64,000 nt of DNA from Flavobacterium jumunjinense (GCF_021650975.2 NZ_CP091285.1:434001-498000); one strand, 5' to 3'; numbered from the stretch's first letter, positions 18,265-27,246 are shown. The notes: generated by a model from the letters alone, not told the origin. Numbers and translations: made by a program.

Positions 18265-19527
18265 ATGAAAAAAATAGGTTTTATTATCATTATTCTTCAA
18301 AGTCTCCTATCCATTTCGCAAGAAAATAACATTCAAAAGATAGATTGGTCTGGATCTAAAAAAATGAATATTAAATTCATGACGAAGTTTATCCAATCGA
18401 AAGAAGGTGAAGCATTAGACAGTCTAAAACTAAATTATGACGTTCAGGCTTTAACGCGTTTAAATGGAATTTCTAATGTTACTTATACTGTTGAAAAAGA
18501 TATTATTACTAACAATTATAATGTGCTCTTTAAAATCATTGAGAACTTTAGCATCATACCCAACTCATCGCTTTGGACTACAGACGAAACTCCTGCCGCT
18601 TATAGAGTTGGCTTATACGAATTTAACCTTCTTGGAAAAAACAACGTTATTGGTGGTTTTTATCAATATAATGGCATCAGTTCCTATGGTTTTAATTTTT
18701 CTTCTCCATTTCTTTTTAATGAAAATTTAGGAATTGAAACCAGCTATCAAAACCTAGGAAGTATTGAACCTGTTTTTTTCGAGAATACTTCAGCTAGATA
18801 TGAATACATCAACAGGTCTTTTGAATTATTAGGAGTCTATCGAACTAGTTTCAAAAACACAATTAAGTTAGGTGGATCTGTATTTAATGAAAAATACGAA
18901 TACAAATCGGGTGCAACAAGCGCAAATGTGCCACTTGGATTCAATATTGACAAAATCCTTATTAAACTAAACAACAACTACGACAATCTTAAATACGATT
19001 TCTACCTTATAGACGGTACAAAAAACACAACTAATCTTCAATTTGTAACACAATCCAATACGTTTCAGGATAAATTCTTAATTGGTTGGAACGATTTCTC
19101 TTATTTTAAAAGAATTGGTGGAACAGGAAATTGGGCAACACGAATTCGATTAGGTCTTTCTTCTAACAATACTTCTCCATTTTCTCCATTTTCGCTAGAT
19201 AACAATGTAAATATTAGAGGTGTTGGTAACATTATTGATCGCGGAACAGGTACTTTTGTAATGAACACAGAATACAGAACTACTCTTTTTGAAAAAAATT
19301 GGTTTGTTCTTCAAGGGAATAGTTTTATTGATATTGGTTCTTGGAGAAAACCTGGAGGTGATTTTTCTGATTTTACTAAGCCTGAAAACGTAAGAGTCTA
19401 CCCAGGAGTTGGATTGCGATTTATGCACAAAAGAATTTTTAATGCTATATTTAGACTCGATTATGGATTTGGTATTTCTAAAAACGGTACAAGAGGTTTG
19501 GTTTTTGGAATTGGTCAATATTTTTAA
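18265..19527 (+). CDS. BamA/TamA-family (Omp85) outer-membrane protein, short form
   Basis: A 420-residue protein with a signal peptide (ending LLSISQ), one POTRA-like domain (IQKIDWSGSKKMNIKFM...LDSLKLNYDVQALTRLNGISNVTYTVE) and a 16-strand-type barrel. The late segment NVNIRGVGNIIDRGTGTFVMNTEYR matches the conserved barrel region of surface antigen D15 proteins, and the chain ends in GIGQYF. It probably inserts or secretes outer-membrane proteins. I chose the ATG at 18265; the frame extends to a TTG at 18253 but gains only four residues. Confidence 0.82.
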   Translation: MKKIGFIIIILQSLLSISQENNIQKIDWSGSKKMNIKFMTKFIQSKEGEALDSLKLNYDVQALTRLNGISNVTYTVEKDIITNNYNVLFKIIENFSIIPNSSLWTTDETPAAYRVGLYEFNLLGKNNVIGGFYQYNGISSYGFNFSSPFLFNENLGIETSYQNLGSIEPVFFENTSARYEYINRSFELLGVYRTSFKNTIKLGGSVFNEKYEYKSGATSANVPLGFNIDKILIKLNNNYDNLKYDFYLIDGTKNTTNLQFVTQSNTFQDKFLIGWNDFSYFKRIGGTGNWATRIRLGLSSNNTSPFSPFSLDNNVNIRGVGNIIDRGTGTFVMNTEYRTTLFEKNWFVLQGNSFIDIGSWRKPGGDFSDFTKPENVRVYPGVGLRFMHKRIFNAIFRLDYGFGISKNGTRGLVFGIGQYF

Positions 19528-19562
19528 ATCAATTGGTATCAACAAAGTAAAAAAAAACATTC

Positions 19563-20555
19563 ATGAAATATTTATTCTATTTGGCTTTTTTTCTTTTTAG
19601 TTTTTGTTCTTCACAAGAATCTAAAATTAATGGAATTAGCTTTGTTGCTTCAAACAGCTTAACTTCTGAAAAAGAGATTGAACCTATTCTACACTCTAAT
19701 GCAAACTGGGTTACTTTGATGCCTTTTGCATTCATGAAAACAATAAACGACACCGCATTATTTTACAATTCTAACAGGCAATGGATTGGAGAACGCAAAG
19801 AAGGAATTGAACACGCGGCAAATCAATTTAAAAAAAATAAAATAAGTGTAATGTTGAAACCACAAATTTGGATACCCAATGGTTTTACAGGACACATTAA
19901 AATGAATAGTGAACAAGAATGGATTTCTTTGGAAAAGAACTACGAAAAATTTATTTTATTATATGCTCAAATTGCAGAAGAACAACAAATAGAATTATTA
20001 TGTATCGGTACAGAGCTGAATACATTTGTAATTAATAGACCCGAATATTGGCAACAATTAATAATAAAAATTAAAGCCTTATACAAAGGCAAACTAACTT
20101 ATGCTGAAAATTGGGACACATTTGAAACGGTTTCTTTCTTTAAGAATATAGACTACATTGGTATTGATGCCTATTTTCCGCTCTCGAAGGAAAAAACACC
20201 TAGCATTTCTGAAATTGAACAACAATGGATGCAACATAAAAATAAAATAGAAAATTTAGCAAAAGAGTTAAACAAAAAAGTACTCTTTACCGAATTTGGC
20301 TATCAAAGTATCGATTATACAACTAAAGAACCTTGGGATTTTAACCAAAAAAAGACACTTAATTTAAAAGCTCAATCTAATGCGCTGCAAGCACTTTTTA
20401 ATACTTTCTGGAAAGAAGATTGGTTTGCTGGTGGTTTTTTATGGAAATGGTTTGATGATTATGAAAATGTTGGTGGTTTGGAAGACACTGATTATACGGT
20501 ACAAAACAAACCTGCATTTCAAATTATACAAAATGAATATAAAAAAATGCGATAA
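19563..20555 (+). CDS. Secreted GH113-like glycoside hydrolase
   Basis: A 330-residue secreted TIM-barrel enzyme (signal ending FCSSQ). The motif CIGTELN gives the likely acid/base Glu151 and LFTEFGY gives the likely nucleophile Glu244, as in clan GH-A beta-mannanases of family GH113. YIGIDAYFPL and FLWKWFDDY are further clan signatures. The Cys near the signal end could also be a lipidation site. It follows the Omp85-like gene by 35 bases and is probably co-transcribed with it. Substrate is not proven; GH113 members act on beta-mannan. Confidence 0.82.
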   Translation: MKYLFYLAFFLFSFCSSQESKINGISFVASNSLTSEKEIEPILHSNANWVTLMPFAFMKTINDTALFYNSNRQWIGERKEGIEHAANQFKKNKISVMLKPQIWIPNGFTGHIKMNSEQEWISLEKNYEKFILLYAQIAEEQQIELLCIGTELNTFVINRPEYWQQLIIKIKALYKGKLTYAENWDTFETVSFFKNIDYIGIDAYFPLSKEKTPSISEIEQQWMQHKNKIENLAKELNKKVLFTEFGYQSIDYTTKEPWDFNQKKTLNLKAQSNALQALFNTFWKEDWFAGGFLWKWFDDYENVGGLEDTDYTVQNKPAFQIIQNEYKKMR

Positions 20556-20570
20556 GGGTTTCTTATCGCA
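20548..20570 (+). terminator. Hairpin overlapping the glycoside hydrolase stop codon
   Basis: TGCGATAAG and CTTATCGCA form a perfect 9-bp stem around GGTTT. It includes the TAA stop codon and lies before a convergent gene, so it probably ends transcription although no T run follows. Confidence 0.55.
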
Positions 20571-20609
20571 TCTCTCTCAAAACTAAAATCAAATGACAAC
20601 TGATATAAA

Positions 20610-21323
20610 TTAAATTCTCTTAACTATATTTTTAATAGACGTATTCCCTTCAATGTCTAAAATTTCTAAATAATACACCCCTTGTTTCAAATTTGATATA
20701 TCGGTTGTTTCTTCCATGTTTTCTTTTTTTACCAAAACAACTTGTCCTAAACTATTATATACTGTAATGGTTTCAATTTTTACATTATTACCAACCTCAA
20801 CAGAAAAAACATCATTCATTGGGTTTGGATACACAGTAAAATTATCTGAATTAAACACGGTACTTGATAATGCGGAACAATTAGAAGTTGTAAAAGGCAC
20901 ATAATTACCAAAATCCCAAAAAAGGTCAAAGTCTTCACATAAGAAATAAATCGTATCAAAATCGGAGATTGTAACCGAATTAGGAATATTCTTTGTGAAA
21001 GACATAGCACCATTCCCAGAGATTATTCCCATTTCGATTTTTGGTAGTGATGCAAAATTAAATGTATTCTTCAACTGTGCATCTGTTAGCATTCCTCTAT
21101 CAAGAATATACACCCTTACATCTGGTCCTGCTGCGGTTGAAAAATTACTTCCTGTGTTTAACGAAACCGTACTGTTTGTATTTAAGACCACATTAACCGT
21201 TCCTTGCACATTATACATTGTGTTCGATGTATTGTTCCCGAAATTTGTACCTGTTGCAGTACATTGTGCTTGCCCAAAATAGGAAGTAACTAAAAGAGTA
21301 AATAAATACGTATTTTTTTTCAT
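20610..21323 (-). CDS. DM13-domain protein with type IX sorting domain
   Basis: A 237-residue secreted protein. After a signal peptide (ending FGQAQ) residues about 35-140 resemble the DM13 domain: GTVNVV, then FSTAAGPDVRVYILDRG, then FTKNIPNSVTISDFDTIYFLCEDFDLFWDFG. DM13 domains have been proposed to bind redox cofactors through a conserved cysteine. The C-terminal 75 residues are a type A T9SS sorting domain (FTVYPNPMNDVFSVEV, YNSLGQVV, LKQGVYYLEI). It is thus a surface-exposed or secreted cargo of the PorU system. It faces the upstream glycoside hydrolase gene. Confidence 0.82.
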   Translation of the reverse strand: MKKNTYLFTLLVTSYFGQAQCTATGTNFGNNTSNTMYNVQGTVNVVLNTNSTVSLNTGSNFSTAAGPDVRVYILDRGMLTDAQLKNTFNFASLPKIEMGIISGNGAMSFTKNIPNSVTISDFDTIYFLCEDFDLFWDFGNYVPFTTSNCSALSSTVFNSDNFTVYPNPMNDVFSVEVGNNVKIETITVYNSLGQVVLVKKENMEETTDISNLKQGVYYLEILDIEGNTSIKNIVKRI

Positions 21324-21559
21324 AGCTTATTTTGTTTGTTATTTTCATTACAAAATTGATAATTAACAAACATATCGCAGTATACCATTTTACATGAATA
21401 CTTGTCTTTTTTACTTTTTATGCATTTTTATCAATAAAAAAGGTTTAAAAATTAGTTTAATTTAAATTTTATCAAAAATAATTAACGATAAAACACAAAC
21501 AGGTTAATTTAGTATCAGAAATCGATAAAATACCATCAGCTTAACACTCTCTTAACAAA

Positions 21560-21567
21560 TAAATTTG
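21560..21567 (+). promoter_or_regulatory. Candidate -7 box for the M43 protease gene
   Basis: TAAATTTG is an exact match to the Bacteroidota TAnnTTTG box and lies about 35 bases before the ATG. No convincing TTG is present 19-20 bases upstream, so an activator may be required. Confidence 0.4.
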
Positions 21568-21602
21568 TAGTGATTACATATTAACTATAAAATTAATCAC
21601 AA

Positions 21603-24461
21603 ATGAAAACAAAATTATTATGTTTATTTCTATTCCTATTCGTTATTGAACTAGGAAATGCCCAACATTTAAATTGTAGAGTAAAAGAAGAAAACGATGT
21701 TATTTATCGTAGGTTTCCTCAAGCATTGAAAGAAAAAAATGCTTTTGAGAAACAGAGCTCTAGAATTCAAAAAAACGGTAATTATGGTAAAGCTCCCAAC
21801 GCAACCTATACTATTCCTGTAGTTTTTCACGTTTATGGAACTTCTCATAATGGACTAACTGTTACTTCTCAGAAAATCGTAACCGCACTACAAAAAGTTA
21901 ATGATGATTTTAATGGTTTAAATCCTGATTTCAATTCTGTGGAATCTTTTTTTCAATCTAGAAGATCAACTTTAAATATTGAATTTAAATTAGCTAAGAT
22001 TGATCCGAACGGAGCATGTACAACGGGTATTATTTTTCATGATGTTAAAAGCGGATTTGGTAATGGTGGAGGTTATGATTCTGAAATTCAAGCAGACGCA
22101 TGGGACAATTATAAGTACATGAATGTCTATATCCAAAATGATTTATACGATGATGGAGAAACTACTAATTCTGGAGTAGCTTGGTACCCAAACACTTCAA
22201 TGTCTGACTACAATCTTGCAAGAGTTGTCTATAATGGGGCTTATCTTTACGGAAATACAAGCGACGAGTTCGCCTCTGTATTGACTCATGAATTTGGACA
22301 TTTTTTTGATTTAATTCACACTTTTGAAGGTGGTTGTACTGGTTCTGACCAAGTTAGCGACACTCCTCTAGAAAACGGAACACATGATTTAAGCTGTACT
22401 CCTGGAACCAATTGCAATGGTGACAAAGTGAATATTGAAAACTATATGGGCTATAATGGTGCCTCTGGTTGCTACAAAATGTTTACACAAGGACAAGTGA
22501 ATAGAATGTTAGCCGCTTTACAACATCCAGCGCGCACAGCATTATGGCAAAATGCCAACTTAACAGCAACAGGTGTTAATTCTACTGGTGGCTACATTGC
22601 TTCAGCGACAGCTACTTTTAAAGAAGATATCGCCAACAATGGTACATTTACTTCAAACGCTGTTATAAACGCTACAGCAGCTACTTTTTCACAATCTAAT
22701 GGTGTGTTTACGCAAGGAACACATTACACACATACTTTCCCAGCAGGATTAACACCTGTTGTTACTGTAAATTCTAATTCGCAAGTTACTGTTACATTAA
22801 ATGGAACAGCAACAAGTCATTTGGAGGCAAATAATGTTACTTCAAAAATAACATTTCTTCCTGCTGCGTTTACTGGTTCTAGCACTATCTATTGTAATTC
22901 TATTTCTTACTCTGTTAAGTTTAGAGATCCTTATGGTATTTTCTTTGTTGATATGAATGATGCTACTGTAGCAGGAAGTACTACTTGGAAGTATTTTGAA
23001 ATTAGCAGAGGAGATAGTAAAGCGTATGGTGCTTGGATATTTGCTACCAATCATTTAAAGCTAGAGACCTATGGCAAACGTATAATCACTAATACTGGTT
23101 CTAGAAACATTACTCGTCTTGGTTTTAACGTTCCTATTAATGCTTCAAATAACTTTACTGCTCCAGGTGCTTATCCGGATCAACTAGACATTAGAACTAG
23201 TTCTTTTACAAACTGGGATGGAGAAACTGGCTACATTGGTTTTGAATATAAAATTGATGGAGAAACCTGTTATGGTTGGTTTAAAGCAAATGTTGCCGCT
23301 GGTGGAAGTAGCTATACAATTACTGAATATGCGTATAACACAGAACCTGGTGCAATTATTTATACTGGAATGACACCTAAGACAGTAATTACAGTAAGCC
23401 CGAACACTTTAGCAGAAGATATAGCAAACAATGGTAGTTTTTCTACTTTTTCAGCAATCAAACTATCTACTAATAATGGAACTTTTACACAGTCTACGGG
23501 TACCTTCACACAAGGAACTCATTATACTATAAGTGGAGTACCAACTGGGTTGACTCCTGTTCTAACACTACAAAATAACAACGAAGTTAAATTAACTTTA
23601 ACAGGTAATGCAACACAACATGATCAAGCAAACAATACTAATCTCGTTATTACTTTTAACAATGCAGCCATTACAGGTGGAATTAGCTCCTTAGAATCTA
23701 ACGCTGTTACTATTGCTTTAAATTTTGAAAATCCATACGGAATTTACTATGTAGACAATGCCGATTTAACTGTTTCTGCATCGAATGTATGGGAATATTT
23801 CACTATTGAGCCCGATGCTGATGATGATGCTTATGGGTTATTTGTTGATGCTTCATCTCAAAACTCACTTCGATTAGAAACCTATGGAAAGGCTTTAATT
23901 TGTAATGGTACAACACGAAATGTAACGTATTTAGGTTTAGACGAACCTGTAAATGCAACTCGTAATTTTGTAGATGGTGGAGCTTATCCGGATTTACATG
24001 TAATTAGAAGTACTCAATATACTACTTGGGACAATCAAACGGGTTATATTGGTTTCCGTTATTATAGAAATGGAAATCCTTGTTATGGTTGGTTTAAAGT
24101 TATTGTTTCGCCTAATGGTTCGAGTTATACACTAACCAACTATGCTTACAATACTGAGCCAAATGGCACCATTTATACGCCAAGTACGTTATCTGGATCT
24201 GATTTTGATAATGATAATAACTTCAGTATTTATCCAAACCCTTTCAATACTTCTTTTACTATTGAATTAAATAATGAGTCTAGTACTACTACCGTTATTG
24301 TTTCTACTTTATTAGGTCAAGAGGTATTTAATAGAACATTTAACAACAGTGCAAACGAAATCAATATTGACTTAAATACATTATCTAAAGGAATCTATTT
24401 GGTAAAAATTATTGACGATAAAGGCACTATGAAAACTAAAAAAGTAATTAAAAAACAATAA
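21603..24461 (+). CDS. Secreted M43 (pappalysin-like) zinc metalloprotease with type IX sorting domain
   Basis: A 952-residue cargo protein with a signal peptide (ending GNAQ). The catalytic zinc motif THEFGHFFDLIH supplies His229, Glu230, His233 and His239, and ENYMGYNG is the Met-turn, as in M43B cytophagalysin/pappalysin peptidases. Two homologous modules of about 270 residues follow (about 338-600 and 605-870), each starting EDIANNG and ending with a tyrosine-rich NTEP segment. The last 80 residues are a type A sorting domain (FSIYPNPFNTSF, TLLGQEV, LSKGIYLVKI). It is probably released or surface-bound and degrades protein. A strong terminator follows. Confidence 0.92.
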   Translation: MKTKLLCLFLFLFVIELGNAQHLNCRVKEENDVIYRRFPQALKEKNAFEKQSSRIQKNGNYGKAPNATYTIPVVFHVYGTSHNGLTVTSQKIVTALQKVNDDFNGLNPDFNSVESFFQSRRSTLNIEFKLAKIDPNGACTTGIIFHDVKSGFGNGGGYDSEIQADAWDNYKYMNVYIQNDLYDDGETTNSGVAWYPNTSMSDYNLARVVYNGAYLYGNTSDEFASVLTHEFGHFFDLIHTFEGGCTGSDQVSDTPLENGTHDLSCTPGTNCNGDKVNIENYMGYNGASGCYKMFTQGQVNRMLAALQHPARTALWQNANLTATGVNSTGGYIASATATFKEDIANNGTFTSNAVINATAATFSQSNGVFTQGTHYTHTFPAGLTPVVTVNSNSQVTVTLNGTATSHLEANNVTSKITFLPAAFTGSSTIYCNSISYSVKFRDPYGIFFVDMNDATVAGSTTWKYFEISRGDSKAYGAWIFATNHLKLETYGKRIITNTGSRNITRLGFNVPINASNNFTAPGAYPDQLDIRTSSFTNWDGETGYIGFEYKIDGETCYGWFKANVAAGGSSYTITEYAYNTEPGAIIYTGMTPKTVITVSPNTLAEDIANNGSFSTFSAIKLSTNNGTFTQSTGTFTQGTHYTISGVPTGLTPVLTLQNNNEVKLTLTGNATQHDQANNTNLVITFNNAAITGGISSLESNAVTIALNFENPYGIYYVDNADLTVSASNVWEYFTIEPDADDDAYGLFVDASSQNSLRLETYGKALICNGTTRNVTYLGLDEPVNATRNFVDGGAYPDLHVIRSTQYTTWDNQTGYIGFRYYRNGNPCYGWFKVIVSPNGSSYTLTNYAYNTEPNGTIYTPSTLSGSDFDNDNNFSIYPNPFNTSFTIELNNESSTTTVIVSTLLGQEVFNRTFNNSANEINIDLNTLSKGIYLVKIIDDKGTMKTKKVIKKQ

Positions 24462-24509
24462 AAACTTTACGCTAACCAACCTTAAATTTTTATCGAAATT
24501 ACTTTTTAG

Positions 24510-24540
24510 AATCAGGCTGTCAATAATTGACAGCCTGATT
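24510..24540 (+). terminator. Intrinsic terminator after the M43 protease gene
   Basis: AATCAGGCTGTCAA and TTGACAGCCTGATT form a perfect 14-bp stem around a 3-base loop. It lies between convergent genes and can serve both strands. Confidence 0.75.
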
Positions 24541-24575
24541 TGTTATGATGAACAATATGCTTTTTTATTGTGCTC

Positions 24576-24809
24576 TTATTTCATTTTAAATTCCCACTGA
24601 AATTCATCCATTATAAATTGTTCTAGTTCGGAATATTTATTTTTTTCACTTTCATCAATTGGGAAATAGGTTTTAAAACTAAACTGATTGTATTTTCCTT
24701 CTTTTTTTTGTTCCACTACATAGAAAGAGTGTGGTTGATGTAGCGCAGGATAAAAATTTTCTTGTGATTCATATTGAAATAGATTTAGCGAATCTATTCT
24801 ATATCCCAA
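24576..24809 (-). CDS. Hypothetical protein, possibly a fragment
   Basis: A 77-residue frame that opens with TTG directly after a TAG and has no ATG. The sequence is soluble and acidic at the end (SELEQFIMDEFQWEFKMK). I do not recognise it. It may be the C-terminal remnant of a longer gene or a small protein with a non-ATG start. No partner frame continues it upstream. Confidence 0.35.
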   Translation of the reverse strand: MGYRIDSLNLFQYESQENFYPALHQPHSFYVVEQKKEGKYNQFSFKTYFPIDESEKNKYSELEQFIMDEFQWEFKMK

Positions 24810-24810
24810 T

Positions 24811-24903
24811 ATGGATACCTATTTTCTTTTCCAAATAGCCCTTTTAATTGCTATCATAATTATCATTTACTATCTCGCACTAAATAATTATAGCGATGAT
24901 TAA
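24811..24903 (+). CDS. Possible single-helix membrane microprotein
   Basis: A 30-codon frame from an ATG encodes a short polar start, a hydrophobic stretch of about 18 residues (FQIALLIAIIIIIYYLAL) and a polar tail NNYSDD. The composition suits a single-span membrane microprotein. No promoter or neighbour supports it and AT-rich DNA can yield such frames by chance. Confidence 0.25.
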   Translation: MDTYFLFQIALLIAIIIIIYYLALNNYSDD

Positions 24904-25035
24904 AAATTTTTGAGAAATAACTATCCAAACGGAAATTTCGAAAAAACAACCAGTCTCAAAACCCTTTAAGAAAACAATATTGATCGGTATACAACCTATG
25001 CATTCGTACATCGAGTGCATTCCATTTTTAAAACC

Positions 25036-25150
25036 TGTGACTTTTTTTGTTGACAAAAAAAAATGTCACAGATTTTGTGACATTATCAAATTCAAATGAA
25101 AAACGTCACACTTTCTGTGACAAACTGAAAAGCAAATATATTTTTGTCAC
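25036..25150. repeat. Cloverleaf-like repeat with regularly spaced TCACA/TGTGA motifs, copy 1
   Basis: Two palindromes of the form TCACA-N5-TGTGA (centres 25073 and 25113, 40 bases apart) are enclosed by outer arms TGTGAC (25036) and GTCACC (25146). The outer pair and the two inner hairpins could fold into a three-way junction. A second copy with the same spacing lies at 59.9-60.0 kb. The 24904-25510 stretch holds no convincing gene apart from this and the hairpin repeat downstream. Confidence 0.6.
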
Positions 25151-25372
25151 CACTATTTATAGTAGAACGATAGTATACTAGAGCAAAAAAAATGCCAAAT
25201 TCATTATTACTCATTTATTCTTAATATATACTCCTATTATCTCATCTTATGGGTCTAATCAATTTGCTAAGAAGAAACAATAAACAAGATGAAGTCGATG
25301 TAATAAAATTTACATTAGCCTGAGTGATTTTCGATAGAAAACTATATACAAGAAAAAATTCATTAAAACGAT

Positions 25373-25430
25373 TCTCGATACATGGTTTGTAAAATTACTA
25401 TTCGCATTTTACAAACCCTACTCGAACTGA
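25373..25430. repeat. Dispersed hairpin repeat, copy 1
   Basis: A 12-bp stem (GGTTTGTAAAAT with ATTTTACAAACC) encloses the loop TACTATTCGC and is flanked by CTCGATACA and CTCGAACTGA. A second copy at 33.7 kb keeps the loop length and flanks and changes the stem in a base-pair-preserving way. Confidence 0.65.
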
Positions 25431-25510
25431 CGGAGTGTAGCTATACAACAAAAAAATATAGGTTTTTTTTTTAACACTTATACTTACAAAAACAGAACAC
25501 TTCATTACTA

Positions 25511-25852
25511 TTACTTTTTCAGCACTTCGATAATTTCTTTCAATTCTTTTATACGTTCTTCGTATTGTTCTATTAGCTTTTCGGAAAGTTGATTTACCGT
25601 TTGTACTTTTTGAGCTGTTTCATTTTGTATGTTACTCTCTTTTAGATTGTTATTTGTTTTTACTAATTCTTCCAGTGTTACTTGAAAAATATCACAAATT
25701 CTTTCTACATGATTTGCCCATGAAGTACTTGCTCCGTTCTCTATTCGTGCATAAGCAGATTGAGAAATAGATAAATAATCTGACGCTTGCTCTTGTGACC
25801 ATCCTTTTTCTTTGCGAAGCGCTTTCAATTTATTTCCAATTATCTTATTCAT
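25511..25852 (-). CDS. XRE-family HTH transcriptional regulator
   Basis: A 113-residue regulator from the ATG at 25852. The HTH at residues about 4-60 reads IGNKLKALRKEKGWSQEQASDYLSISQSAYARIENG, followed by ERICDIFQVTLEELV, the standard XRE/Cro-C1 layout. The C-terminus is a coiled-coil-like stretch (VNQLSEKLIEQYEERIKELKEIIEVLKK). The longer frame to 25963 would overlap the divergent gene and lacks family support. It is divergent from another DNA-binding protein and borders the double-glycine peptide locus, so it may regulate it. Confidence 0.88.
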   Translation of the reverse strand: MNKIIGNKLKALRKEKGWSQEQASDYLSISQSAYARIENGASTSWANHVERICDIFQVTLEELVKTNNNLKESNIQNETAQKVQTVNQLSEKLIEQYEERIKELKEIIEVLKK

Positions 25853-25955
25853 ATCTAGTCTATTCTTAGCTATAAAGTTATTTTTTACTATTTTTGTTAT
25901 AGTTAATTGCTCTTCAATACCAAAAATAGCAATTATATTTGCTAAAAATAACAAA

Positions 25956-26465
25956 ATGGACATTAAAATCTCTAATATTAAAGAAAGAATTTTATACTTT
26001 GCTAAAAATCAAAACATTAGCTACGAGTCTTTTTGTGAATCTATCGGTATGACCTATGGTAGTTTTAAAGGAGTAGCCAAGCAAAGACCCTTAAACTCTG
26101 ATGCTTTAGAAATTTTAATTACCAAATATCCTGAAATTAATTGCGAATGGTTGTTGATTGGAAAAGGTGCAATGTTACAAAAAGAAGAAAAGACAATTGA
26201 AAATGTTATTTCTCTTGAAACTTCCTTAAGAAAAGAATTGGATTTAAAGAACCAAGTTATTTCTCATTATAAAGAAAAGGTTACTTTTTTAGAAGATAAA
26301 ATAAAGGCAATGGGTACAGACCTTGAAAGTGACGAACCAGCATTACTGCAAATGATTAAAGAAATTCATCATATTACAGTTAGTAATGCAATAAATGATA
26401 TTATTAAGGTTAATGAAGGAGAAGAGCATAAAGAAAAGGGCAAAAAAAAGCAATTGAACCCATAA
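25956..26465 (+). CDS. Phage-repressor-like HTH protein
   Basis: A 169-residue protein from the ATG at 25956. The N-terminus (IKERILYFAKNQNISYESFCESIGMTYGSFKGVAKQRPLNSDALEILITKYPEINCEWLLIGKGAML, residues about 6-72) is the Bacteroidota variant of the repressor HTH with the CEWLLIGKG signature. A coiled coil (LRKELDLKNQVISHYKEKVTFLEDKIKAM) follows. It is divergent from the XRE gene, with about 100 bases shared for control. The two may form an antagonistic switch; that is inference. Confidence 0.78.
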   Translation: MDIKISNIKERILYFAKNQNISYESFCESIGMTYGSFKGVAKQRPLNSDALEILITKYPEINCEWLLIGKGAMLQKEEKTIENVISLETSLRKELDLKNQVISHYKEKVTFLEDKIKAMGTDLESDEPALLQMIKEIHHITVSNAINDIIKVNEGEEHKEKGKKKQLNP

Positions 26466-26486
26466 AAAACACTTACTGTATGTTTT

Positions 26487-26675
26487 TTAAAATTCTATTC
26501 TTGAAATTAGCTTGTCTAAAATACCTTTAGACACATCATCATCTAACTCTTGAAGTTTTTCTTTTATTTGCAAGAAGACCCTATTCGCTTCTTCCGAAGT
26601 AATAAGCCCTTCTTGTTTTTCTTTAAGGGTAGTTTTTGCTAATGATAATAAAATTGTTAGCTCTTTATTTATCAT
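26487..26675 (-). CDS. Small helical protein of unknown function
   Basis: A 62-residue, strongly helical and charged protein (TLKEKQEGLITSEEANRVFLQIKEKLQELDDDVSKGILDKLISRI). I do not recognise it. The ATG at 26675 overlaps the end of the preceding membrane-protein gene by 11 bases, which argues for a real, coupled gene. It is the last gene of the unit that starts with a double-glycine peptide. An immunity or accessory role is possible but unproven. Confidence 0.55.
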   Translation of the reverse strand: MINKELTILLSLAKTTLKEKQEGLITSEEANRVFLQIKEKLQELDDDVSKGILDKLISRIEF

Positions 26676-27081
26676 GGATTGCAATTTTTAAATCTAACAA
26701 TGCCTCTAATAGCGATACTTTGTTTTTATAGTACTTTTCTTTTTTAATGAATTTATCTACAAAAAGAATGAGCAACACGAAACAAATTACCACTGCAAAT
26801 GCATAATGATAGGAATATCCCATGTCTGATTTATTGTTACTTAATACCCAAAACAGATTTGCACTATATATAAAAATAGGAAAAATGAAGCTTATTCTTA
26901 AGGGTCTAAAATTTGCACCTATAGCTAAAATTATAGGGGATAAAGTTGTAGTTAGAGCATAAATAAAATTAGTAGTTGAATTGTATTCAAAATTATAATC
27001 AAACTCAAAACCCAACTTATCTGAATAAGTTATTAATGCAGATATAACTACTAGAAAAGTTCCAAAAAATCTATCTTTCAT
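26665..27081 (-). CDS. Four-helix membrane protein of unknown function
   Basis: A 138-residue protein with about four hydrophobic segments (near residues 7-22, 40-57, 66-82 and 92-110) and a basic C-terminal tail (FIKKEKYYKNKV). No family is recognised. It starts 12 bases after the double-glycine peptide gene and overlaps the small helical gene, so the three form one unit. Small membrane proteins beside bacteriocin genes often confer self-immunity, but there is no sequence proof here. Confidence 0.6.
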   Translation of the reverse strand: MKDRFFGTFLVVISALITYSDKLGFEFDYNFEYNSTTNFIYALTTTLSPIILAIGANFRPLRISFIFPIFIYSANLFWVLSNNKSDMGYSYHYAFAVVICFVLLILFVDKFIKKEKYYKNKVSLLEALLDLKIAIHDK

Positions 27082-27093
27082 ATATTCACCAAA

Positions 27094-27246
27094 TTAATTT
27101 CTAGGAGGAACAATCGTACCATCCTTTGTCCTAGGAGTACCATTACTGTCTGTAGATTCTGTGACATCATCTCCACCGACAACTACAAGCAGTTGCTTTC
27201 TTGTTAAAACTTCAACTTTTAATTGTTCTTTTTTGAAAATTTTCAT
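27094..27246 (-). CDS. Double-glycine precursor peptide (50 residues)
   Basis: A short gene that standard length cut-offs miss. The 50-residue product has a 25-residue leader ending LTRKQLLVVVGG, with hydrophobic residues at -4 (Val), -7 (Leu) and -12 (Leu) relative to the cut. That is the pattern recognised by C39 peptidases. The predicted 25-residue core begins DDVTESTDSNG and is hydrophilic, cysteine-free and proline-containing near its end. A C39 exporter gene lies 2.9 kb away on the other strand. The gene leads a small unit with two unknown proteins and is divergent from a second precursor. Confidence 0.7.
   Translation of the reverse strand: MKIFKKEQLKVEVLTRKQLLVVVGGDDVTESTDSNGTPRTKDGTIVPPRN

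Noticed and set aside
21603..24461. Frame-shifted or fused gene because of the internal duplication
   Set aside because: The two modules are in one uninterrupted frame with a single signal peptide and a single sorting domain, so this is an internal duplication in an intact gene.
25036..25150. Catabolite-regulator (CRP-type) binding site
   Set aside because: The half-site order is TCACA-N5-TGTGA, the reverse of TGTGA-N6-TCACA, and it is repeated with outer arms at a second locus, so a structured repeat is the better reading.
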